In this document: piece by piece, positions 1 to 8,302 of the stretch
Numbering within the stretch: the stretch's first letter is position 1
Layout of the letters: the number at the start of each line of letters is the position of its first letter
NCBI GenBank assembly: GCA_026982215.1
Contig: JALSHN010000383.1
Coordinates: 1-8,891 of the forward strand
From: Gammaproteobacteria bacterium
Lineage (GTDB): Bacteria > Pseudomonadota > Gammaproteobacteria > S012-40
DNA: 8,891 nucleotides
Reading direction: 5' to 3'
The notes under the pieces: model-generated
Databases searched by the model: none
The model's input: only the letters and a program-made list of their open reading frames with translations
What the model was told of the DNA's origin: nothing
Translations under genes and position numbers: made by a program

Positions 1-1602
<1,602 letters not shown>

Positions 1603-1627
1603 GAAATCTCGTCTCTCGATACGAAGC

Positions 1628-1646
1628 GGCCCGGGGAGACCGGGCC
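1628..1646 (-). other. Short perfect hairpin between topA and typA
   Basis: A perfect 7-bp inverted repeat with a 5-nt loop (GGCCCGG / CCGGGCC) lies in the 72-bp gap between the topA stop and the typA start. It could fold in RNA as a GC-only stem. On the minus strand it is followed by GCTTCGTATCG, which has no U-tract, so it does not meet the usual criteria for an intrinsic terminator. It may be an attenuating or RNA-stabilising structure, or chance in GC-rich DNA. Confidence 0.4.
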
Positions 1647-1674
1647 GGGGGGATGAACTCGGGCGATGTCCGGT

Positions 1675-3999
1675 TTATTCGGCCGCGGCGGCATCCTTTT
1701 GCGCGCCGTCGCCGGGATCCACCGGCTCGCTGTAGCCGCACTCCTTGCGCGGACAGACCTTCTCGGTGCCGCGGCGCTTGGTGGTCTTGAGGGTGAGGAT
1801 GGGCCAGCCGCACTGGGGGCAGGGCTCGGCCAGCGGCGGGTTCCACACCGCGTACTTGCAGTCCGGATAGGTGGAACAGGAATAGAAGATCTTGCCGTAG
1901 CGCGATTTGCGCTTGAGCAGGGTGCCCTTGTTGCACTCCGGACAACTGACCCCGGTATCCTCCGGTTTTTCCAACGGCTCGATGTAACGGCACTTGGGAT
2001 AGGCCGAACAGCCGATGAACTTGCCGTAGCGGCCGCGGCGGATGATGAGATCGGCACCGCACTTGGGGCAGGAGCGGCCCTCCACCTTCTCCGGTTCCTC
2101 GGCAGCGGCGTCGCGGTCCTCGTCCAGGCTGCGGGCGTAGTCGCACTCGGGATAACCGGTGCAGCCGATGAAACGCCCCCGCCGCCCCAGACGGATGGAC
2201 AGCGGCCGCCCGCACTTGGGGCAGGACTCGTCCAATTCCTCGTGGGTGACGTCCTTGCGGTTCACCGTCTTGGCCTTGTCTTCCACCCGGGCGTGGAAGG
2301 GCTCCCAGAACTCGCGCAACACCGAGATCCATTCCTTCTCGCCGCGGGAGATGGCATCCAGCTCATCCTCCAGTTGGGCGGTGAAGTCGTAGTCCACGTA
2401 GCGATCGAAGTGCTGGGTGAGGAACTTGTTGACGATCCGGCCGACGTCGGTGGGACGAAAACGCCGCTTGTCCATCTCCACGTACTCGCGTTGCTGCAGG
2501 GTGGAGATGATGCTGGCGTAGGTGGAGGGACGGCCGATGCCGTATTCCTCCAGGGCCTTCACCAGGGTGGCCTCGGTGTAGCGCGGCGGCGGCTCGGTGA
2601 AGTGCTGCTGGGGCTCGACGGCCACCAGCTCCACCACCTGCCCCTCCTCCAGGGGAGGTAGGATGCGCTCGTCGCCCTCGTCCTGTTTGGCGTCGTCGCG
2701 GCCTTCTTGGTAGAGCACCATGAAACCGGGCTTGCGCACCGTGGAACCGGTGGCGCGGAACAAGGTGCCGGAGTCGCCGGCGGCCAGATCCACGCTCACG
2801 GTGTCGATGAGGGCATGGGCCATCTGGCAGGCCACGGTCCGCTTCCAGATGAGCTCGTAGAGGCGGTATTGATCCTTGTTGAGATAGGGCTTCAAGGACT
2901 CCGGCGTACGGGCCACCGAGGTGGGACGAATGGCCTCGTGGGCCTCCTGGGCGTTCTTGGACTTGGTCTTGAACTGGCGCGGCTTGGCGGGGACCTGCTC
3001 GGCACCGTAGCGTTCACGGATGAAGCCGCGGATGTCGTCCAAGGCCTCCTGGGCCAGGTGCACCGAATCGGTACGCATGTAGGTGATCAGACCCACCGAG
3101 CCCTCGCCGATGTCGATGCCCTCGTAGAGCTGCTGGGCCACGCGCATGGTGCGGCTGGCGGAGAATCCCAGCTTGCGCACCGCCTCCTGCTGCAGGGTGG
3201 AGGTGGTGAAGGGCGCCGGGGGATTGCGCCGACGCTGTTTCTTCTCCACCCGGGTGACGGTGAGCCGGCCCTGGGCGGCCTGCTGCACCGCCGTCACCAC
3301 CTCCTGGGCCCGGGCCTCGTTGTCGATGGAGAACTGCTCCAGCTTCTCGCCGGCGAACTGAATCAGCTTGGCGGGAAAGGCCTTCTTCTCCGCGCGGGCC
3401 TTGGCCTCGATGGTCCAGTATTCGCGGGAGACGAAGCGTTCGATCTCCTCCTCGCGCTCGACGATGAGCCGCAGCGCCGGGCTCTGCACCCGCCCGGCGG
3501 AGAGCCCACGGCGGATCTTCTTCCACAGCAGCGGGGAGAGATTGAAGCCCACCAGATAATCCAGGGCGCGCCGGGCCTGTTGGGCATTGATCAGCTCGAA
3601 GGACAAGCCGCGGGGATGCTCCACCGCCTCCTGGATGGCGCGTTTGGTGATCTCGTGGAACACCACCCGCTTCACCTCTTTCCCTTCCAGGGCCTTGCGA
3701 TCCTTGAGGATCTCGTAGAGATGCCAGGAGATGGCCTCGCCCTCGCGGTCCGGGTCGGTGGCCAGGATCAGGGTGTCGGCGGATTCCATGGCCTTGGCGA
3801 TGGCATCCACGTGTTTCTTGTTCTTGTCGATGAGTTCGTACTTCATTCGGAAGTCGTGGTCGGGATCCACCGCGCCTTCCTTGGGCAGCAGATCGCGCAC
3901 GTGGCCGTATGAGGCCCGCACGTCGAAGCCCTTGCCGAGGTATTTCTTGATGGTCTTCGCCTTGGCCGGCGATTCGACCACGACCAGTTGTTTGCTCAT
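1675..3999 (-). CDS. topA: DNA topoisomerase I (type IA, omega protein)
   Basis: This is a 774-residue type IA topoisomerase, which relaxes negative supercoils by nicking one strand through a 5'-phosphotyrosine link and passing the other. The Toprim domain opens with E9 (LVVVESPAKAK) and carries the metal-binding D82/D84/E86 in TDPDREGE. The catalytic tyrosine is Y307 in GLITYMRTDS, with R309 next to it; LSAGRVQSPAL (about 166-176) and EAHEAIRPT (352-360) are also family signatures. The C-terminal tail has four tetracysteine zinc-ribbon motifs: C593/C596/C613/C619, C644/C647/C664/C670, C686/C689/C708/C714 and C727/C730/C749/C754. It ends in an acidic/Ala-rich tail. The ATG at 3999 was chosen because MSKQLVVVESPAKAKTIKKY is the canonical N-terminus. 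The frame is open 74 codons further upstream, but that part runs into smg and looks nothing like TopA. The Shine-Dalgarno is weak. A 119-bp gap (4000-4118) separates it from smg; it holds a C/G-run segment near 4049-4060 but no promoter I can defend. Confidence 0.98.
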   Translation of the reverse strand: MSKQLVVVESPAKAKTIKKYLGKGFDVRASYGHVRDLLPKEGAVDPDHDFRMKYELIDKNKKHVDAIAKAMESADTLILATDPDREGEAISWHLYEILKDRKALEGKEVKRVVFHEITKRAIQEAVEHPRGLSFELINAQQARRALDYLVGFNLSPLLWKKIRRGLSAGRVQSPALRLIVEREEEIERFVSREYWTIEAKARAEKKAFPAKLIQFAGEKLEQFSIDNEARAQEVVTAVQQAAQGRLTVTRVEKKQRRRNPPAPFTTSTLQQEAVRKLGFSASRTMRVAQQLYEGIDIGEGSVGLITYMRTDSVHLAQEALDDIRGFIRERYGAEQVPAKPRQFKTKSKNAQEAHEAIRPTSVARTPESLKPYLNKDQYRLYELIWKRTVACQMAHALIDTVSVDLAAGDSGTLFRATGSTVRKPGFMVLYQEGRDDAKQDEGDERILPPLEEGQVVELVAVEPQQHFTEPPPRYTEATLVKALEEYGIGRPSTYASIISTLQQREYVEMDKRRFRPTDVGRIVNKFLTQHFDRYVDYDFTAQLEDELDAISRGEKEWISVLREFWEPFHARVEDKAKTVNRKDVTHEELDESCPKCGRPLSIRLGRRGRFIGCTGYPECDYARSLDEDRDAAAEEPEKVEGRSCPKCGADLIIRRGRYGKFIGCSAYPKCRYIEPLEKPEDTGVSCPECNKGTLLKRKSRYGKIFYSCSTYPDCKYAVWNPPLAEPCPQCGWPILTLKTTKRRGTEKVCPRKECGYSEPVDPGDGAQKDAAAAE

Positions 4000-4118
4000 A
4001 GATCTCGAATCGTCCAGGAAATCGTGTCCGTTCGCATGGCCCCATTCGACCCCCCCGGGGTGGCCCAGAGTTCCCTTCCGGCGGTGGGAGCGCTCGTCGA
4101 GGCCCTTCGGTGAGGGAC

Positions 4119-4592
4119 TCAGTGCAGACTGCCGGCCTGCTGGTCGAACACCAAGTCTTCGATCCAGGCGAATTCCGCCTCCCGGCCGGGCTGGTTGAAC
4201 AACACCATCAGTACCACCCACTTGAGTTGTTCCAGATCGATCTCGCCCTCGTCCAGTGCCATGAGACGATCCAACACCAGCTCACGGGTCTGGTGGTCCA
4301 ACACCCCGGCCTGCTCCAGGAACAGCAAAAAACCGCGGGATTCCACCCCCAGACGGGCGATCTCTTCCGGGGCGAACACCCGCATCGCCCGACCGGGACC
4401 CACCGCCAAGTTGGGATCCAATTGCTGCCCCGCCAGGCCTTCCAGCCAAGCCAAGGCCTTGTTGACCTCGCTGTCGGCGAAACCGGCCTCCACCAGCTCG
4501 GTGCGCAACGACTCCCGGTCCGGTTCACGTTCGCTCTCGTCCATGTAGTTCTCAAAGAGATACATCAAGACGTCGAACATGCTCTCTTTCAT
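4119..4592 (-). CDS. smg: Smg family protein (DUF494)
   Basis: This 157-residue protein matches the Smg/DUF494 family, whose biochemical role is not known. The family pattern is plain: MFDVLMYLFENYM near the N-terminus, ALAWLEGLA mid-protein, RGFLLFLEQAGVL (about 85-97), then LEQLKWVVLMVLFNQPG and a C-terminus ending in LH, closely similar to E. coli Smg in order and length. It looks soluble, helical and acidic, with no signal peptide or membrane segment. I chose the first ATG (4592) because GGAGGAG sits 6 nt upstream of it; the ATG four codons later, which is the E. coli-like start, has no better site. Its start overlaps the dprA stop in an ATGA (4589-4592), so translation is probably coupled to dprA. 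The dprA-smg pairing is conserved in gammaproteobacteria, but what Smg does with DprA or TopA is unknown. Confidence 0.95.
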   Translation of the reverse strand: MKESMFDVLMYLFENYMDESEREPDRESLRTELVEAGFADSEVNKALAWLEGLAGQQLDPNLAVGPGRAMRVFAPEEIARLGVESRGFLLFLEQAGVLDHQTRELVLDRLMALDEGEIDLEQLKWVVLMVLFNQPGREAEFAWIEDLVFDQQAGSLH

Positions 4593-5686
4593 GCCTCGCT
4601 CCTCCGGTGGGTCCGGGAGTAGAGCCCGCCGGGGGCGGACGCCACAAAACCCTGCAATTCCAATACCAATAGCATGGAGGCGACCGCCTCCACTTTCAAT
4701 CCCGTGCGCGCCACCACCTCGTCCACGGGGCAGGGCCGGTGGCCCAGGGCCTCCAAGACGGCACGGTGATCGGGGTCGTCGGGGAGGGCGGCGTCGGAGA
4801 AGGCTGGGACCTCGGACGAGGTTTCCAGTGGGGATGATACCCCAGCGCCCAACAAGGGACCAAGCTCCTCGAGGACGTCCTCAGCGGTCTCCACCAGCTT
4901 GGCCCCTTGGCGGATGAGACGGTGACAACCCCGCGAGAGAGGATTGTGAATGGACCCGGGGATGGCGAACACCTCCCGATTCTGCTCGGCGGCCAGGCGG
5001 GCGGTGATGAGCGATCCGCTGTGGATGGCTGCCTCCACCACCAGCACCCCCAGCGAGAGACCACTGATGATCCGGTTGCGCGCCGGGAAGAATTCCCGCC
5101 GTGGCCGCGTCCCCAGCGGACGCTCGGCAACCAGGGCCCCGCCGCTCTCGACGATGCGCCGCGCCAATCCGTGATGGCTGGCCGGATAGACCCGATCCAC
5201 CCCGCAGGCCAACACCGCCACCGTGCCCCCCTCGGCCTCCAAGGCACCTTCATGAGCAGCGCCGTCCACCCCCAGGGCCAGACCCGAGGTGATCACCAGA
5301 CCGCAGCGGGCCAGATGAGCGGCGAAACGACGGGCGTCGGCCCGGCCGTCGGGGGTGGGGTTGCGGCTGCCCACCACCGCCAGTTGCGCCAGCGTCAACA
5401 ACTCGGGATCGCCCACGACATAGAGCAACGGCGGGGCATCGGGCAACTCGCGCAGGCGCGAGGGATAGCGGGGATCGTCCAAGGTGATCAGATGACGAGT
5501 GTTATCGGCCTCCAGCCAGGCGACGTCGGCCTCCCAACGGGCCTCGTCCACCTCCAACCGCCCTTGCTCACCCAAGGCCGCCAGGGCTTGCCGCGGGCCG
5601 CCGTGCCGCTGCAACAGCTCCCGGAAGGTCACCGGCCCCACACCGGGTTGACGCTGCAGGGCGATCCAGTGGATCGGCTCGCTCAT
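4589..5686 (-). CDS. dprA: DNA-processing protein DprA (Smf)
   Basis: DprA binds single-stranded DNA entering the cell during natural transformation, protects it and loads RecA; it is cytoplasmic and is also common in bacteria not known to be competent. The 365-residue product shows an N-terminal helical segment with PGVGPVTFRELL (14-25), then the extended Rossmann core: VVGSRNPT (104-111), SGLALGVDGAAH (134-145), VLACGVDRVYPASH (158-171), FFPARNRIISGLS (199-211), SGSLITARLAAEQNREVFA (223-241) and a GAKLVE turn (261-266). The last ~65 residues form the winged-helix-like C-terminal domain (HRAVLEALGHRPCPVDEVVARTGL). I chose the ATG at 5686, preceded by AGGTGAGG, over an in-frame GTG at 5692 that lacks a ribosome site. 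The gene follows the LysM gene by 50 bp and overlaps smg by 4 nt, so the three probably form an operon. All core motifs are intact. Confidence 0.97.
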   Translation of the reverse strand: MSEPIHWIALQRQPGVGPVTFRELLQRHGGPRQALAALGEQGRLEVDEARWEADVAWLEADNTRHLITLDDPRYPSRLRELPDAPPLLYVVGDPELLTLAQLAVVGSRNPTPDGRADARRFAAHLARCGLVITSGLALGVDGAAHEGALEAEGGTVAVLACGVDRVYPASHHGLARRIVESGGALVAERPLGTRPRREFFPARNRIISGLSLGVLVVEAAIHSGSLITARLAAEQNREVFAIPGSIHNPLSRGCHRLIRQGAKLVETAEDVLEELGPLLGAGVSSPLETSSEVPAFSDAALPDDPDHRAVLEALGHRPCPVDEVVARTGLKVEAVASMLLVLELQGFVASAPGGLYSRTHRRSEA

Positions 5687-5694
5687 CCTCACCT
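5687..5694 (-). promoter_or_regulatory. Ribosome binding site of dprA
   Basis: On the minus strand AGGTGAGG lies directly before the ATG at 5686, and its AGGTGA part matches the 3' side of the Shine-Dalgarno consensus. This decides between the two in-frame starts: a GTG at 5692 would place this motif inside the coding sequence and has nothing comparable upstream. Confidence 0.55.
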
Positions 5695-5696
5695 GG

Positions 5697-5711
5697 GCCG
5701 CCCACGGCGGC
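5697..5711 (-). other. GC-rich hairpin just upstream of the dprA ribosome binding site
   Basis: GCCGCC and GGCGGC form a perfect 6-bp inverted repeat with a 3-nt loop, ending two bases before the AGGTGAGG element of dprA. In the mRNA it would sit immediately 5' of the ribosome binding site, in the 50-nt space after the LysM gene. No U-tract follows, so it is not a standard terminator. It could tune dprA translation or be chance in GC-rich sequence. Confidence 0.4.
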
Positions 5712-5736
5712 AGTCGTTCCCCGAAGGCTAAAGCGA

Positions 5737-6771
5737 TCAGGGATGGGCCTGGATGCGGTCGTTGACCCGCAACTCCCGCATCGCCTCGGTGACCAGAGCG
5801 TAACTCAGGCGATCATAGGTGCGAAAGATCATCACCCGCCCCACCCGCTGCTCCGGCAGCGACAGAGGCTCCCCGTCCTCCGCCGCCATCGCCAGCACGC
5901 CCGGACGCTGATAGACCCCCAGCACCTGGCCCGGTTCTGCCCCGTCGCGCTCACCCAGGTCCAACACCACCACCTGGTATTGCCCGATGCGGGAGACCCC
6001 CTCCAACACATCCAGGATGCGACCGTCCAAGGGACGATCGGGCAAGCGCGGAATCAGCTCCGAAGCCACATGCGCCTGCTCCAACGGCAACAGTCGGTCA
6101 CCCGGGAGGATCTCTCTACGCGCCGAGAGGATGCGCAGCACCGCCGGATCACCCGCCTGTTCCAGGCGGGCCTCCCCCAGGTGCACCGCCTCACGCCCCA
6201 GGAGCTCGCCGCTGTCGGGATCGAAAAAGCGACGCCCTGGCCGGAACACCTGGTAAATCCGCGCCCCCGGCAACAGATCGGCGGCATAGATGCGATCCCC
6301 CGGTCCGAGGATGATGCGGTCGTCGTCACTGCCCACCAGCCGGCCCGCCCGGGCGAGATCCCCCGGCGCCAGGATCCCTTCGTGAGCGAAGAACGGCCGG
6401 ATCGTCTCCATGGGCAGGCGCGTCTGCGCCACCTCCAGCGGGATACGCCGCACCTCGGGCCGCAACCGCACCACCCGCGGCCCCGTCTCCCGCTGCAGAC
6501 GCAAACGAGGGCGCCCGTCCTCGAACGTGAGCACCACCACATCCCCGGGATGGATGAGATGGGGGTTGTGGATCTGTGGATTGACCCGCCAGATCTCCGG
6601 CCAACGCCAGGGCTCCTCCAGGAAACGGGCGGCGATGTCCCACAGGGTATCGCCTTTCTTCACCACATAGCGCTGGGGGTGATCGTCCTTGAGCGTCAGG
6701 GACTCGGCCCACGCGGGCGCGGCCGCGAGAACCACCAAGCAACAAGCCAGTCTAAGGAGCATCCACATCAT
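5737..6771 (-). CDS. tsaP: Secreted LysM peptidoglycan-binding protein, probable type IV pilus secretin-associated protein TsaP
   Basis: The 344-residue product starts with a signal peptide (hydrophobic LLRLACCLVVLAAAPAWA, likely SPase I cut after AWA at residue 22); the cysteines do not make a lipobox. Residues ~34-81 are one LysM domain (YVVKKGDTLWDIAARF, then VNPQIHNPHLIHPGD), which binds peptidoglycan in the periplasm. The rest, ~100-344, is a beta-rich region with PGD turns and a C-terminal part resembling the FlgT-C-type domain (VVVLDLGERDGAEPGQVLGVY through RELRVNDRI). A LysM plus FlgT-C-like layout, this length, and a place beside dprA and opposite def match TsaP and its Pseudomonas homologue PA0020 as I recall them; TsaP anchors the PilQ secretin to the wall. 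The symbol is therefore an inference; 'LysM protein' is certain. The start was chosen as the ATG at 6771, with GGGA upstream; the next codon (6768) is also ATG and cannot be excluded. It heads the probable operon tsaP-dprA-smg. Confidence 0.85.
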   Translation of the reverse strand: MMWMLLRLACCLVVLAAAPAWAESLTLKDDHPQRYVVKKGDTLWDIAARFLEEPWRWPEIWRVNPQIHNPHLIHPGDVVVLTFEDGRPRLRLQRETGPRVVRLRPEVRRIPLEVAQTRLPMETIRPFFAHEGILAPGDLARAGRLVGSDDDRIILGPGDRIYAADLLPGARIYQVFRPGRRFFDPDSGELLGREAVHLGEARLEQAGDPAVLRILSARREILPGDRLLPLEQAHVASELIPRLPDRPLDGRILDVLEGVSRIGQYQVVVLDLGERDGAEPGQVLGVYQRPGVLAMAAEDGEPLSLPEQRVGRVMIFRTYDRLSYALVTEAMRELRVNDRIQAHP

Positions 6772-6857
6772 CACGATCCCACTGGGCGGCGGGGGCAATA
6801 TGGCACACCGCAACTTAAGGGTTTATGATTCGCCCCGCCGCTAATAACGGATGAACC
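6772..6857. promoter_or_regulatory. Divergent intergenic region between tsaP-like gene and def
   Basis: These 86 bp must carry the start signals for both arms. Toward def, TATGAT at 6824-6829 is a good -10 hexamer, about 28 nt before the ATG at 6858, which would give a short leader; no good -35 lies at the right spacing (TGGCAC at 6801-6806 is a 2/6 match). Toward the LysM gene I see only weak -10 candidates. The def ribosome site is weak (GGATG a few bases before the start). A perfect 9-bp inverted repeat brackets the -10 region (listed separately). This segment is visibly more AT-rich than the genes. Confidence 0.5.
6786..6841. repeat. Perfect 9-bp inverted repeat flanking the divergent promoter region
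   Basis: GCGGCGGGG at 6786-6794 is exactly repeated in inverse orientation as CCCCGCCGC at 6833-6841, with a 38-bp spacer containing the TATGAT element. The arm centres are 47 bp apart. The arms could be operator half-sites, or a coincidence of GC-rich sequence. Confidence 0.45.
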
Positions 6858-7361
6858 ATGGCAATTCTTAACATTTTGCACTATCCCGACGAACGACTGC
6901 GCCGCAAGGCCGCCCCGGTGGCCGAGGTGGACGCGGGCATCCGCCGGCTGGTGGACGACATGCTGGAGACCATGTACGACGCCCCCGGCATCGGCCTGGC
7001 CGCCACCCAGGTGGGCGAATTGCACCGGGTGGTGGTGATCGACATCAGCGAAGAGAAAAACGACCCGCTGGTGCTCATCAATCCCGAGATCACCCACCGC
7101 GAGGGGCAGATCAAAATGGAAGAAGGCTGCCTGTCGGTGCCCAGCATCTATGAAATGGTCACCCGCGCCGAACGGATTCGGGTACGCGCCCTGGACCGGG
7201 GCGGCAAACCGTTCGAGCTGGAGGCCGAAGAACTGCTCTCGGTGTGCATCCAACACGAGATCGACCACCTCGACGGCAAACTGTTCGTGGACTACCTCTC
7301 CGAGCTCAAGCGCCAGCGGGTACGCAAGAAAATGGAAAAGCTGCGCCGGAAGACCCTGTGA
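6858..7361 (+). CDS. def: Peptide deformylase
   Basis: Def removes the N-formyl group from nascent proteins at the ribosome exit, a metal-dependent step (Fe2+ in vivo in most bacteria) that precedes methionine removal. The 167-residue product has all three family motifs: GIGLAATQ (44-51), EGCLSVP (89-95) and HEIDHLDG (133-140). By family knowledge C91, H133 and H137 bind the metal, E134 is the catalytic acid/base and Q51 helps hold the oxyanion. Length and motif spacing fit the gammaproteobacterial (type I) enzyme, with the usual basic C-terminal helix (KRQRVRKKMEKLRRKTL). The start gives MAILNILHYPDERLR, the normal N-terminus. It is the first gene of the plus-strand arm, probably driven from the 6824-6829 element, and its TGA overlaps the fmt GTG start by 4 nt. 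Fmt adds the group that Def removes, which explains the pairing. Confidence 0.98.
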   Translation: MAILNILHYPDERLRRKAAPVAEVDAGIRRLVDDMLETMYDAPGIGLAATQVGELHRVVVIDISEEKNDPLVLINPEITHREGQIKMEEGCLSVPSIYEMVTRAERIRVRALDRGGKPFELEAEELLSVCIQHEIDHLDGKLFVDYLSELKRQRVRKKMEKLRRKTL

Positions 7362-8302
7362 GCCGTCCCCTGAACATCGTCTTCGCCGGCACCCCCGAAT
7401 TCGCCGCCACCGCGCTGGAGGCCCTGATCCACAGCCCCCACCGGGTAGTGGCGGTCTACACCCAGCCCGATCGTCCCGCGGGCCGGGGCCGCCGCCTCAC
7501 CCCTTCTCCAGTGAAACGACTGGCCCAGGCCCACGGCCTCCCCGTCCACCAGCCCGTCACCCTGCGCGACGAGGCCACCCTGCGCACCCTGCGGGGCCAT
7601 GGCGCCGACCTGATGGTCGTGGCCGCCTATGGCCTGATCCTACCCCCCGAGGCCCTCGAGGCCACTCCCCTGGGCGCAGTGAACATCCACGCCTCCCTGC
7701 TGCCCCGCTGGCGCGGCGCCGCCCCCATCCAACACGCCATCCTCGCCGGCGACCCCGAGACCGGCATCACCCTGATGCAGATGGACGAAGGTCTGGACAC
7801 CGGCGCCATCCTCGCCCAACGGGCCATCTCCATCGGCGAACGGGAGACCGCCGGCGAACTTCACGACCGCCTCGCCCGACTGGGGGCGGAGCTGTTAGTG
7901 GAATGCCTCCCCGCCATCGCCGCCGGCGAACTGGAAGCACGGCCCCAGGACGATTCCCAGGCCAGCTACGCCGCCAAACTGGAAAAAAACCAGGCCCGGC
8001 TGGACTGGAACCTGCCCGCCGAGGCCCTGGCCCGCCGGGTACGTGCCTTCAACCCCTGGCCGGTGGCCCAGACCCGCCTGGACGGCCAGACACTGCGCAT
8101 CTGGCAGGCCCGCCCACTGTCCGGAACGGGCGAGCCCGGAGAGATCGTCACCGCGGGGCGAGAGGGAATCATGGTCGGCACCGGAGAGGGCCTGTTGCAA
8201 CTGGAGGAGGTCCAGCTTCCCGGCAAACGGCGCATGGCTGCGGCCGACCTGGCCAATGCCCGCCACCTTCCCGGTCTGCGCCTGGGAGACGACACCACTT
8301 GA
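7358..8302 (+). CDS. fmt: Methionyl-tRNA formyltransferase
   Basis: Fmt transfers the formyl group from 10-formyl-tetrahydrofolate to initiator Met-tRNA. The 314-residue product begins SRPLNIVFAGTPEFAA after the start and has the formyltransferase core with N109 and H111 (in NIHASLLPRWRGAAPI) and D147 (in DEGLDTGA), the three residues needed for catalysis. The Lys/Arg-rich loop at 42-54 (RGRGRRL...PVKR) fits the tRNA-contacting insertion, and the C-terminal beta-barrel domain starts near 205 with KNQARLDW and FNPWP (231-235). Length matches E. coli Fmt (315). The start is a GTG at 7358 sharing GTGA with the def stop; GGAAG lies 5 nt upstream, and the longer reading frame back into def has no family similarity. 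Codons 209-211 contain an in-phase A AAA AAC heptamer (7984-7990), discussed as a finding. It ends in a TTGA overlap with rsmB. Confidence 0.97.
   Translation: MSRPLNIVFAGTPEFAATALEALIHSPHRVVAVYTQPDRPAGRGRRLTPSPVKRLAQAHGLPVHQPVTLRDEATLRTLRGHGADLMVVAAYGLILPPEALEATPLGAVNIHASLLPRWRGAAPIQHAILAGDPETGITLMQMDEGLDTGAILAQRAISIGERETAGELHDRLARLGAELLVECLPAIAAGELEARPQDDSQASYAAKLEKNQARLDWNLPAEALARRVRAFNPWPVAQTRLDGQTLRIWQARPLSGTGEPGEIVTAGREGIMVGTGEGLLQLEEVQLPGKRRMAAADLANARHLPGLRLGDDTT

Noticed and set aside
1666..3912. Two long plus-strand open frames (1666-2661 and 2707-3912) opposite topA
   Set aside because: Same reason: antisense shadows of TopA codons, with no domain and no ribosome binding site context.
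4038..4065. GGCCCC...GGGGTGGCC and a CCCCGGGG palindrome in the smg-topA gap
   Set aside because: The pairing needs a bulge and the palindrome leaves no loop; G/C runs like this are expected by chance here, and no U-tract follows on either strand.
4000..4221. A 74-codon N-terminal extension of topA
   Set aside because: The frame is open, but the extension overlaps smg, has no TopA similarity, and MSKQLVVVESPAKAK is the standard start.
6801..6815. Sigma-54-like TGGCAC upstream of def
   Set aside because: The -24 half looks right but the -12 element (TTGC) is absent at the required spacing, and a TATGAT -10 explains the region better.
7055..7061. Possible slippery site G AAA AAC in def
   Set aside because: It does not fit X XXY YYZ, since the first three bases are not identical.
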